Positions 1 to 6,564 of a stretch of DNA of 14,715 nt are shown piece after piece. The DNA comes from Planctomycetota bacterium. GTDB lineage: Bacteria; Planctomycetota; Planctomycetia; Pirellulales; Lacipirellulaceae. The stretch covers positions 1 to 14,715 of the forward strand of contig JAJRUA010000226.1 of assembly GCA_024278035.1 (NCBI GenBank). Reading direction: 5' to 3'. Below the pieces are notes generated by a model, which made no database searches, was not told the DNA's origin, and saw only the letters and a program-made list of their open reading frames with translations. Position 1 is the first letter of the stretch; each line of letters begins with the position of its first letter. The position numbers were made by a program, and so were the translations under genes.

Positions 1-644
1 AAACGAAGGCGTTTTTTGGATCGCTCTTCAGCCTTGAATCGGCGTACGTGGTGGCTTCGGAGTTACCCGTGATCGGAGACGTGGCCGCCGCTCAGGAAGC
101 GTTGACCGGTTCGAACGCTCTGGGCGAAAAGGTTTCCGGCATCGAAAGGTTAGCTGGTGCGGCCAGTATAATCCCAGGTGTTCCCAAGAAGGGGGCAGAG
201 ATTGCACTGAAGGCAGGAGCTGGTATCGTTTCATCGGCTGGCCGGAAGGCGGGCGACCTTATAGGATACCTTGGCAAGAAGCTGGGTAGAAAATCGGATA
301 ATGTCGCCGGGGCACCTTTTGGTGGAAAAGGCGCGACTCAAGTTGAGTCGCCAAGGGGAGTATCAAGCAAAGTCGCGACCCCCAGCGTGAAGCAATCGCG
401 TTTCGGCCCAAAGGTTGCTGATGAGATTCCGACAAATGGCGTTCCGAGCAATTGGAGCAAGCCAGACATTGAGGATGCAATTTCAGATTACAAATCCAGC
501 ATTGCCAGTCGAAAGGCAGAGCTTCGTCAGTTTGATGAACTCGGAGGGGGAAGTGCGACTCAACGCCGAGCCCATGCACAGCGGATATCGCAAGAAGAAG
601 GATTCCTCCACTCGCTAGAGAACGCTTTGGGGAACCGCAGATGA
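1..644 (+). CDS. C-terminal part of a polymorphic toxin (pre-toxin TG-like module plus unknown toxin tip), 5' truncated by window edge
   Basis: The reading frame is open from the first complete codon (position 3), so the GTG codons at 48 and 51 are probably internal and the protein begins upstream of the window. The visible 213 residues start with a hydrophobic, Gly/Ala-rich segment containing ELPVIGDV, then LTGSNALGEKVSGIER around 102-149. This resembles the pre-toxin TG modules that precede toxin tips in RHS, CdiA and other secreted polymorphic toxins. A Gly/Ser/Pro linker follows. The last 70 or so residues are highly charged and helical (about 430-641), with VPSNWSKPDIEDAI, then RAHAQRISQEEGFLHSLENAL. 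I do not recognise this tip and cannot assign an activity. The next gene overlaps by ATGA, the usual layout of a toxin followed by its immunity gene. The toxin class is fairly sure; the delivery system and target are unknown. Confidence 0.7.
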   Translation, partial: TKAFFGSLFSLESAYVVASELPVIGDVAAAQEALTGSNALGEKVSGIERLAGAASIIPGVPKKGAEIALKAGAGIVSSAGRKAGDLIGYLGKKLGRKSDNVAGAPFGGKGATQVESPRGVSSKVATPSVKQSRFGPKVADEIPTNGVPSNWSKPDIEDAISDYKSSIASRKAELRQFDELGGGSATQRRAHAQRISQEEGFLHSLENALGNRR

Positions 645-1036
645 AGATCGAAGACGAACTGCGATCAATACTGAACAGTAAAGGCGATCAAGGAGATGAA
701 CTGAATCAACTTGTCGATGAATTCCGCGGAGGGCGAAGTCCTTCGGAGGTGTTGCACCTGTTGCATTCCGACGATGAGGAGTTCGTTAAAACGGGAGCGT
801 ACATCGCCAACGAGATATCATTCGATTGGTACAACACCCCTGAGTTCATTAGTAGGCTGCACGAACTATCCCACCACGAGGTGCCAACTATTAGAGCCTT
901 GGCATTCGGCGCACTTTTCCCGTCACTCGACAAAACAGACCCACGTTCCCTGGAGTTGGTTGATCGGCATCGTCATGACGAGAACAAGGGGGTGAGGATG
1001 GGAGCAGAAGCAGCAGCGAGCAGGCTAGGCCTCTAG
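641..1036 (+). CDS. Small helical, HEAT-repeat-like protein; probable cognate immunity protein
   Basis: This 131-residue protein starts at the ATG inside the ATGA overlap with the toxin stop codon, which implies translational coupling. There is no signal peptide or membrane segment. The sequence is acidic and probably all-helical. Segments such as VLHLLHSDDEEFVKTGAYIA (about residues 37-56) and HELSHHEVPTIRALAFGALF look like paired HEAT-type helices, and the C-terminal NKGVRMGAEAAASRLGL would fit another. HEAT-like solenoids are a known immunity-protein fold in polymorphic toxin systems. The position directly behind a toxin tip is the main argument for the role; sequence alone would support only a helical-repeat hypothetical protein. 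A cytoplasmic inhibitor that binds the tip is inferred. Confidence 0.65.
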   Translation: MKIEDELRSILNSKGDQGDELNQLVDEFRGGRSPSEVLHLLHSDDEEFVKTGAYIANEISFDWYNTPEFISRLHELSHHEVPTIRALAFGALFPSLDKTDPRSLELVDRHRHDENKGVRMGAEAAASRLGL

Positions 1037-1040
1037 CAAC

Positions 1041-1148
1041 TCGGCTGGCGAAGTCCCCTACCTTGGCAGCGTGATTGCGGCGAAAGAAGTCGCTACCGGG
1101 ACCAATATCTACGGCGAAGAGATTGGCACTATCGGTCGAGCGAAGTAG
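1041..1148 (+). pseudogene. Remnant of a second pre-toxin TG-like module
   Basis: Reading from 1041 in the same frame as the first toxin gives EVPYLGSVIAAKEVATGTN followed by IYGEEIGTIGRAK and a TAG stop. It lines up without gaps with ELPVIGDVAAAQEALTGSN and ALGEKVSGIER of the upstream toxin, sharing the P-x-x-G, V-x-A-A, T-G-x-N and G-E positions. No start codon or upstream toxin body is present, since it follows the immunity gene by only a few bases. The stop codon (1146-1148) lies inside the inverted repeat that begins at 1143, so the repeat appears to have truncated the module. I read it as a displaced or decayed toxin cassette. Confidence 0.55.
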
Positions 1149-1213
1149 GGTCCGCTGTGCGGACCGATCTTAGTGTCACCTGAACTCAACGGTCCGCACA
1201 GCGGACCCTACTT
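1143..1213. repeat. 24-bp perfect inverted repeat made of two REP-like hairpins
   Basis: The arms 1143-1166 and 1190-1213 are exact reverse complements separated by 23 nt. Each arm also contains its own small hairpin: GGTCCGC, then a 3-nt loop, then GCGGACC (1149-1165 on the left, 1191-1207 on the right). This is the architecture of a REP/BIME-like or MITE-like intergenic element, with two palindromic units in opposite orientation. The left arm supplies the stop codon of the pre-toxin remnant, and the right arm directly abuts the transposase remnant. It could fold in RNA and block or end transcription leaving the toxin-immunity pair, but no clear U-tract follows. Confidence 0.75.
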
Positions 1214-1449
1214 GGCTGGCGCGAACATTGGGGCCACTTGCGAACCACCAATCCGATCGAGTCAACATTCGCCTGCGTCATCGCAAGACCAAGGGCAACG
1301 GCACACGCCGCGACAGCTTGGCCATGATGTTCAAGCTGGCCCAATCGGCCTCGAAGAAATGGAGACGCTTACGCAGTCACGAGAAGATTCCACTCGTCAT
1401 CGAAGGACGGTCCTACAAAGACAGAATCATCCAGGATGCTGCCGCTTAG
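1214..1449 (+). pseudogene. 3' remnant of an IS256-family (Mutator) transposase, frameshifted
   Basis: From about 1223 one frame reads EHWGHLRTTNPIESTFA, the conserved segment near the C terminus of IS256-family DDE transposases that precedes the final helices. Around 1270 the reading shifts by one frame to RLRHRKTKGNGTRRDSLAMM, followed by FKLAQSASKKWRRLRSHEK. This is the family's typical Arg/Lys-rich C terminus, ending at the TAG of 1447-1449. A few bases, corresponding to about two codons, seem to be lost at the shift. The N-terminal and catalytic parts are absent, because the region to the left is the inverted repeat. The element is therefore dead. The sequence at about 1463-1483 may be what is left of its right terminal repeat, but I cannot confirm that. 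Confidence 0.7.
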
Positions 1450-1621
1450 AAAATTATTCAGAACACAACAGTCGACAGTTGCTCTTCGCTCCGTTTTAAG
1501 GAGTTGTTCAGCAAGGCCGTTTTAAGGCTCCCCAACCCCGAACGACCGACAAGCTCGCCGTCTTCTCCTACTGTGGTGGGCTAAGTCTGTACCCACGGTA
1601 ATACCGGATGGACCGATTTTT
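1450..1621. other. Intergenic stretch with a short direct repeat
   Basis: No gene is visible between the transposase remnant and the 3' end of the glycine-zipper gene. CCGTTTTAAGG occurs twice (1491-1501 and 1517-1527), spaced 26 bp start to start. This may be scar sequence from insertion events at the edge of the accessory region. I found no convincing terminator for the minus-strand gene ending at 1622. Confidence 0.4.
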
Positions 1622-2275
1622 TCACCACCCGTGGTGGTAACCATGGTGGTAGCCGCCGTAGTGATGGTAATCATCGTAAAAATAGACGGCGGGTGGCGCG
1701 TAATAGTGAACCGGTGGGGCGGGATGAACGACGGTGGCCGTTTGGGGGGCTACGATGCCCCCACGAGCAACCTGCTGGGCAACCAAAACGATGCGATCGC
1801 TGACGCCGCTTTGCTTGAGGGCGATCAGGCCTGCTGGGGTGAGGTCGAACCGACCACCACGGCTTTGGATCGCGCCGATAATGACGCTATCGTCGAGCCC
1901 GGCTCGTGTCATTTGGGCCAAGTCGTGGTTGGTGACGGCCAGGGCGGCGGCTTGGGCATTGGCCTGAGCCGTGGCGGCGTAGCCAGCGGTGGCGTACTGG
2001 CGGTCGGCTCGGTCTTGGGACCTGCCAAGCAGGTTGCCAGCAAGGGCCCCCGTCACGGCGCCAATGAGTGCTCCTTCGGTCGATTTCCCTTTCGAGTTGC
2101 CGATCAAGGCACCCGTGATAGCCCCCAATCCGCCACCAACAACGGTCCCTTCGGCCGTGTCGTTGCGATAATAGCCGGGACCAGGGGCGTACTGGTACTG
2201 GGCCGCCACGTTGCTTGCGACGAGGGACGAGCCGACGGCCGCTAGCACGGCGAATTGGCAATAAGATCGTAACAT
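1622..2275 (-). CDS. Secreted glycine-zipper protein with His/Tyr-rich C terminus
   Basis: The protein has 217 residues. An N-terminal signal peptide (about 1-25, with a hydrophobic core FAVLAAVGSSLVA and an AxA-type end) indicates export. Residues 43-84 form a glycine-zipper segment (GTVVGGGLGAITGALIGN, then GALIGAVTGALAGNLLG) able to pack as transmembrane or membrane-associated helices. Residues about 115-170 contain DLAQMTRAGLDDSVIIGAI, then FDLTPAGLIALKQSGVSDRI, a motif I have seen after glycine zippers in related envelope proteins. The tail is dense in His, Tyr and Gly (HHYGGYHHGYHHGW), which could bind metal or surfaces. The ATG at 2275 has only a weak AGGT upstream. It lies 109 bp downstream of the DUF6263-like gene and is probably transcribed from its own promoter or as the distal gene of that group. 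The exact function is unknown; an envelope location is likely. Confidence 0.75.
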   Translation of the reverse strand: MLRSYCQFAVLAAVGSSLVASNVAAQYQYAPGPGYYRNDTAEGTVVGGGLGAITGALIGNSKGKSTEGALIGAVTGALAGNLLGRSQDRADRQYATAGYAATAQANAQAAALAVTNHDLAQMTRAGLDDSVIIGAIQSRGGRFDLTPAGLIALKQSGVSDRIVLVAQQVARGGIVAPQTATVVHPAPPVHYYAPPAVYFYDDYHHYGGYHHGYHHGW

Positions 2276-2384
2276 ATCGGACCTAGTCGGTTAGGCAGCA
2301 ATGCGTGAGGGGTGACACGGCTTGCCACCTTTTTCTTTATCGGCTTGAACGCCGCTCCCCTACAGTCTCTGGCCTCCAGCCTAG

Positions 2385-3257
2385 CTAGGGTCGGCTTGCC
2401 ACTTCGGCGGGGCTGGCTTGGAGTCGTTCGTTAAGGCGGGTTTCTAATCGCATGCTGCTCGAAGGGCCTGCGAAGCCGAGCACGCGGCGGTCGCCCGTGA
2501 GTTCTTGCGAAAGGAGGCGACCCGCCTGGATGTCGAAACGGACAGTCCCCTTCACCATACGGTGGGCCAGTTGGCCATCGATCGCGGGCGACGTGGGCGA
2601 AAGAACTTGGAACTCCGTTTCGATGACAGCAACGCCGTTCGCGACGGACTTCAGCTTCATCTTTCGGCGAGCGCTTATGGTTTTCACGCCTCCTTCCTGG
2701 AGTTTAACCGTGATCTCCTGTGGCTGGGTCCAGGTTGCTCCCAAAGCAACGGGCGCTTCGGGCAAAAGGAGGAGGACCATTTCGTGCGGATCCGAGGCGG
2801 GCTGGTGGTGCTTGATATCGTGCTCAATCACCTTGCCATGGGGAGCCATACGAATCGAACTCAGAGGCACACCGACCGCTTTTGCCGCGTCTTCAAAGCC
2901 GGGCGGGGGTTCTTTGCCTTTGGTGCTATCGTAGACCATCTCCGCCCGGTCGGGCAGCTTGTTCTGCATCCGTACCCTTTCGACAAGATTGATAAACTCA
3001 ATCTCGCCCGACGGCGTTACGTCGATCACTTTCCACACTTTGAGCGAGACGGTCTTCGTTTGGGCCTCTTGGGTGGTCCCTTCCATTGTGTTGCGAACAC
3101 GAGAGCGTTGGTCCACTTCATAGCGAATCACCTCGCCCGCTTTGAATTTGTATCGCAACAGATGCTTTGTATCGTCTTGCCCAGCCTTTCCGGCAGCCCA
3201 AGCGGCAGGGCAGGGCAGGGCGGCAATCAATAATAACCCAACGAATAAGTTCCGCAT
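2385..3257 (-). CDS. Secreted DUF6263-like hypothetical protein
   Basis: I start this at the ATG of 3257, giving 290 residues. It begins with a typical signal peptide (MRNLFVGLLLIAALPCPAAWA) and has AAGGA 9 nt upstream, one of the few clear Shine-Dalgarno sites in the window. The frame stays open far upstream, but that part lies antisense-in-phase over nadK and has no coding character. The mature part begins with LLRYKFKAGEVIRYEVDQ and then alternates beta-strand-like segments (TKTVSLKVWKVIDV, EIEFINLVERVRM). It ends with TVRFDIQAGRLLSQELTGDR. This fits the DUF6263-like, all-beta secreted proteins common in planctomycetes, with no known function. It follows nadK by 77 bp. A periplasmic or extracytoplasmic location is expected; there are no catalytic motifs I can name. 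Confidence 0.75.
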   Translation of the reverse strand: MRNLFVGLLLIAALPCPAAWAAGKAGQDDTKHLLRYKFKAGEVIRYEVDQRSRVRNTMEGTTQEAQTKTVSLKVWKVIDVTPSGEIEFINLVERVRMQNKLPDRAEMVYDSTKGKEPPPGFEDAAKAVGVPLSSIRMAPHGKVIEHDIKHHQPASDPHEMVLLLLPEAPVALGATWTQPQEITVKLQEGGVKTISARRKMKLKSVANGVAVIETEFQVLSPTSPAIDGQLAHRMVKGTVRFDIQAGRLLSQELTGDRRVLGFAGPSSSMRLETRLNERLQASPAEVASRP

Positions 3258-3303
3258 CACAAAGCATCCTTGCATTGGTAAAAATCTATCCGCTAAAGCC
3301 CGT

Positions 3304-3335
3304 AGCCGACGGCTGAAAGTCGATTGCCGACGGCT
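3304..3335. repeat. Short tandem-like direct repeat next to the nadK stop
   Basis: GCCGACGGCT occurs at 3305-3314 and again at 3326-3335. The first copy sits in the near-palindrome AGCCGACGGCT, and the second overlaps the last base of the nadK stop codon. In the minus-strand transcript each copy can form a short GC-rich hairpin between nadK and the DUF6263-like gene. It may be a small dispersed intergenic repeat unit; its role is unknown. Confidence 0.5.
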
Positions 3336-4180
3336 CATTTTTCTTTCGGGCGTCGTGCCCAGCCGAGTTTTTCTCGGAGCGTTCGATAGTACGTTTGTCC
3401 TGTGACTTTGACGAGTTGAAACACGGCAGGGGATCGCTCGACTCGCACACGGTCGCCAGACCGTACGGGGCCAACCACTTGACCATCCACCAACAGGCGT
3501 GTTCCAGGGTTCGGTTCCGGAACGGTCAGTTCGTACACCCGATCTGCCGAATCGACGACAGGCCGCACGGTAAGCGTATGGGGGTTGATTGCCGAAATAA
3601 CCAAGGCTTGCAGGTCGTTCCGCAGGATCGGGCCCCCGGTCGATAGATTGTGCGCAGTTGAGCCGATTGGTGTCGAGATCAACATGCCGTCGCACTCATA
3701 GGTGGCCGCTAAGTCGCCATCCACGTGCAATTGGGCCTCAATCAGGCGAAACGGCTCGCCAGCAAGAATCGCCGCCTCGTTCAGCCCGAGCCGTGTTACG
3801 CTCTCTCCCTGCTCGCTCAGAAGCGAACACGCAATCATCAGGTGATCCACTAGCTGATAGCGGCGTTCGGCAATAAGGGGAAGGACCTCACTGAGTTGTT
3901 CCGGGTTGATTCCTGCCAAGAAACCCAGATTGCCTAAATTAACGCCAACTACCGGAATCTGCGCATGGCCCATCACTCGGGCTGAGCGGAGCATCGTGCC
4001 ATCGCCTCCCATGGCGATCGCTAGCTCGGCCCCTTGAGGCAGGAAGGGAGGCTCCAGGTCATTTTCAACAGCAACCACTTCAAGGTATTGCTCAATCACA
4101 GGCCGCAGCGCCTCAGCCCGCTTGCGCAGGGCAGGACGTGAGCCATCGTACATCAAGATAACCGGGGGTGAATCGGACAT
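3335..4180 (-). CDS. nadK: NAD kinase
   Basis: NAD kinase phosphorylates the 2'-hydroxyl of NAD+ on its adenosine ribose, using ATP or polyphosphate, to make NADP+ in the cytoplasm. The 281-residue product is full length for a bacterial enzyme. It carries the signature GGDGT at residues 58-62, GNLGFLAGI at about 83-91, the NE motif within LGLNEAAI at 131-138, and STPIGSTAHNLSTGGPI at 169-185, the conserved substrate-binding region. The C-terminal YYRTLREKLGWARR is also typical. The ATG at 4180 begins the protein (SPPVILMYDGSRP) just before the first Rossmann-like strand. It lies 474 bp downstream of dxs and 77 bp upstream of the DUF6263-like gene. A terminator candidate and a repeat element lie between dxs and nadK, so nadK may have its own promoter. 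Assignment is secure. Confidence 0.95.
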   Translation of the reverse strand: MSDSPPVILMYDGSRPALRKRAEALRPVIEQYLEVVAVENDLEPPFLPQGAELAIAMGGDGTMLRSARVMGHAQIPVVGVNLGNLGFLAGINPEQLSEVLPLIAERRYQLVDHLMIACSLLSEQGESVTRLGLNEAAILAGEPFRLIEAQLHVDGDLAATYECDGMLISTPIGSTAHNLSTGGPILRNDLQALVISAINPHTLTVRPVVDSADRVYELTVPEPNPGTRLLVDGQVVGPVRSGDRVRVERSPAVFQLVKVTGQTYYRTLREKLGWARRPKEK

Positions 4181-4282
4181 ACCGCCAGTTTACACGGCCA
4201 GGAAGAACACCGCGATACGAGGTTCCCCTAGGAGTGCTTCCATCCGGCTAGCACCGTAGGCTTTGCCTAAAGGCCGAAGGAG

Positions 4283-4538
4283 GAACCACCAAGCCACGAA
4301 GGGCACAAAGAAGAAAAGTAACCGTTTACGGCTCCCAACAAAAAGCAACCGCGAATGAGCGCGAACAGACGACTCGAACTGTAAAACCTACTCAAAAACC
4401 CCCACACAAAAGGTGGGATCATAAAGAGAGGAAGAGAAGTCAAAAGAGAAGAGGTTCGGATGGGAAAAACCGGCGGGATTAGCGTTTATCATCACTCCTT
4501 AGCGTTTTTTCTTCGTGTCCTTCATGCCTTCGTGGTTC
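4283..4538. repeat. Nested inverted-repeat element A (between dxs and nadK)
   Basis: The outer left arm begins GAACCACCAAGCCACGAAGG (about 4283-4316). The outer right arm is its imperfect reverse complement and ends CTTCATGCCTTCGTGGTTC (about 4505-4538), with roughly 28 of 34 positions matching by eye. An inner pair carries AACCGCGAATGAGCGCGAAC (4347-4366) on the left and ATTAGCGTTTATCATCACTC (4479-4498) on the right, containing the GCG-AAT/TAGCG words found again in element B. The middle is low-complexity purine-rich sequence (about 4418-4458). No protein is encoded. The words resemble a dispersed AACCACNAAGNCACNAAG repeat class that I associate with many unrelated bacterial genomes; its function is unknown. 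Confidence 0.65.
4394..4417 (-). terminator. Possible intrinsic terminator downstream of dxs
   Basis: On the minus strand, CCCAC, a 7-nt loop and GTGGG are followed by GGTTTTTG, giving a short GC-only stem with a U-tract of five. It sits inside repeat element A, about 240 bp after the dxs stop codon and before nadK. The stem is only 5 bp (6 with a wobble), so the call is tentative. Confidence 0.35.
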
Positions 4539-4654
4539 AAATTTTTTCGTCGTTCCGTAGTTCTGTTGTGGTTCCTTTTTCCGGCAGCAGCTTCCGCAAG
4601 ACGAATGCCAGGGGCCTGGGAATTGGACGCGTCGAAAGCTTATCTCCCGCAGCC

Positions 4655-6556
4655 CTACAGATTCGTAGCCGTTACGGCCAGCTCTTGGCAGGTGGAGGCG
4701 ATTCCAGCGGCATCGAGGCCGAGGTCGGCTAGCAATTCTTCCCGCTCGCCATGTTCGATGTATTGGTCGGGGATGCCGAGACGGCGGACGTGCGAGGCAC
4801 GGATACTAGCGTCGGCGCACGCTTCGAGTACGGCGCTACCAAAACCACCGGCCAGGGCCGCTTCTTCGACGGTCACGACCAGCGGGCTCTGTTCGATAAT
4901 CGGCAAGATCGTTTCGACATCAAGCGGTTTGATGAAACGGGCGTTGACGACTGTTAGTTCGAGGCCTTCTTCCTCGGCCAGTCGGTCCGCAGCGGCAAGG
5001 CACTCAGTCAGCAAGGCTCCCCCGGCAAGGATCGCGCCGTCCGAACCTGTGCGAAGGACTTCCGCTTTGCCTAGCTCAATCGGCGTACGCTTACCTTCAA
5101 CGGCAACCGCCGTTGCTTTGGGATAACGAATTGCACAGGGGCTCTTCGATTGCAAAGCAAAATCAAGCATTGCCGGCAGGTCCGCCCCGTCGCCGGGTGC
5201 CATGACCACCATGTTGGGAAAGATTCGCAGGTAACTCAAGTCAAACACGCCGTGGTGCGTCGCCCCGTCAGGCCCCGCGAGCCCGCCCCGATCGAGCATG
5301 AAAGTCACCGGCAAGTTTTGCAGTGCGACTTCTTGGAAAATGTGGTCGAACGATCGCTGTAGGAACGTGCTATAAATATCAACGATGGGCCGCAGGCCGA
5401 CCTTCGCTTGCCCCGCCGCAAAGGAGACGGCATGGGCTTCGCAAATGCCCGTATCAAAAAATCGTTCGGGGAAATCGTCGCGCAGGCGTTCGAGTTTATT
5501 TCCCTGACACATCGCCGCAGTCATCACCGTCACACGATCGTTGTTTTGCATCGCCTGATGAATCGCATCGCTGGCGACATGCGTATAGCTACGGTTGCTG
5601 GACGACTGCATCGAAACAACTCGGCCCGAATCACGGCGAAATTGTGGCGGAGCATGGAAGGCAACCGGGTCTTCTTCTGCGGGTTGGAAGCCGTGGCCCT
5701 TATTCGTAACCACATGCAGTAGCACCGGGCCCTCGCCTGACTTGACCATCCGCAGGTACTTACGCATGAGGCCAATGTTGTGACCGTCGATCGGTCCGAT
5801 GTAGCGGAGTCCCAAGTCCTCAAAGAACATGCCGCCATGAAAGCCGGCCTTGGCCGCTTCTTTGATTTGGGCCAACAGACGCTCGGTCGGGTCTCCCAGA
5901 AGCGGCACCTTCGACAGCACCCGAGCGACTTCTTCTTTGAAGCCGGAGTACATTCGGTTCATTCGCAAGCGGTCGAAGTAGTCGGCCACGCCGCCGACGC
6001 GCGGACAGATCGACATTTTGTTGTCGTTCAGAACAATCAACAAACGCTTGCCATCTCGTTTGGCATTGTTGAGCGCTTCGTAAACCACACCTGAAGGAAA
6101 CGCCCCGTCGCCAATGACGGCAACGCTCCAGCGGGAATCTTATTCTCGAAGCAAGCTATCGCCACTTGCCAGGCCGAGCGCTGTCGAGACGCTTGAACCC
6201 GCATGGCCGGTGACGAACAGGTCGTAGTCGCTCTCTTCCGGATTGGGGTAACCCATGAGGCCCCCCTTGGTGCGGATCGTCGGGAACTCGTCGTAACGGC
6301 CCGTGATGAGCTTATGGGGGTAAATCTGATGCCCGGTGTCCCAGATAAGCCGATCTTGTAGAAAGTCGAACGTCGTGTGCAGCGCGAGACAAAGCTCAAC
6401 GACGCCCAAGTTCGACGCGAAGTGGGCACTGCGCGCCTCGACCAAGCGACACAGCGTTTCACGCATCTCGACCGCCAGCCGCTCTAGCTCCAACAGCGAA
6501 AGCTGAGCCAGATCACGGGGCGAATCAATCGTCGGCAGTAGCGGGGACTTACTCAT
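4655..6556 (-). pseudogene. dxs: 1-deoxy-D-xylulose-5-phosphate synthase gene with an in-frame premature stop
   Basis: DXS is the TPP-dependent first enzyme of the MEP isoprenoid pathway and condenses pyruvate with glyceraldehyde 3-phosphate. From the ATG at 6556 the frame gives 633 codons, the normal family length. The N-terminal part has the conserved WDTGHQIYPHKLITGR (about 72-87) and VTGHAGSSVSTALGLASGD. It then hits TAA at codon 139 (6140-6142). The same frame continues at once with SVAVIGDGAFPSGVVYEALN (about 144-163) and LNDNKMSI, the TPP/Mg site, and later ICEAHAVSFAAG with the catalytic Glu, LDRGGLAGPDG, and GLTVV-like C-terminal transketolase sequence. All of this is well conserved. 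No frameshift is involved. The N-terminal piece alone, or a restart at the GTG of 6088 after the GDG motif, would be inactive. It may be a sequencing error, a recent nonsense mutation or readthrough. The neighbours ispA and xseAB fit the classical cluster. Confidence 0.9.
6140..6142 (-). other. Internal TAA stop codon in dxs
   Basis: The codon after SGDSLLRE is TAA, and the frame resumes with DSRWSVAVIGDG. A single substitution from AAA, CAA or GAA would explain it. TAA also ends other genes here (xseA, tilS), so it is not recoded throughout. Confidence 0.9.
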
Positions 6557-6564
6557 CTAAAAAT

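Larger units (their letters stand above)
4181..4654. other. 474-bp non-coding region between dxs and nadK
   Basis: No credible gene lies here. It contains repeat element A, the terminator candidate and a purine-rich low-complexity stretch. The part next to nadK (4181-4282) may hold the nadK promoter, but I see no clear -35/-10 pair. Confidence 0.5.

Noticed and set aside
1173..1499. Plus-strand ORF of 108 residues through the transposase remnant
   Set aside because: It is in the third frame relative to the recognisable IS256-family motifs and starts inside the inverted repeat.
3258..3695. N-terminal extension of the DUF6263-like protein up to 3695
   Set aside because: It overlaps conserved nadK codons, is Arg/Ser-rich shadow sequence, and a signal peptide with a good ribosome-binding site starts at 3257.
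4515..5126. Plus-strand ORF beginning with a signal-peptide-like MPSWFKFFRRSVVLLWFLF
   Set aside because: Most of it runs antisense over the conserved 3' end of dxs, and the signal-like start comes from repeat element A and T-rich intergenic DNA. No homology is recognisable.
6037..6462. A frameshift explanation for the split dxs, with the overlapping frame 6037-6462 as the bridging piece
   Set aside because: The two dxs parts are in the same frame (starts at 6556 and 6088 differ by a multiple of three), and the conserved SVAVIGDGAF directly follows the TAA in that frame. The overlapping frame has no DXS motifs.
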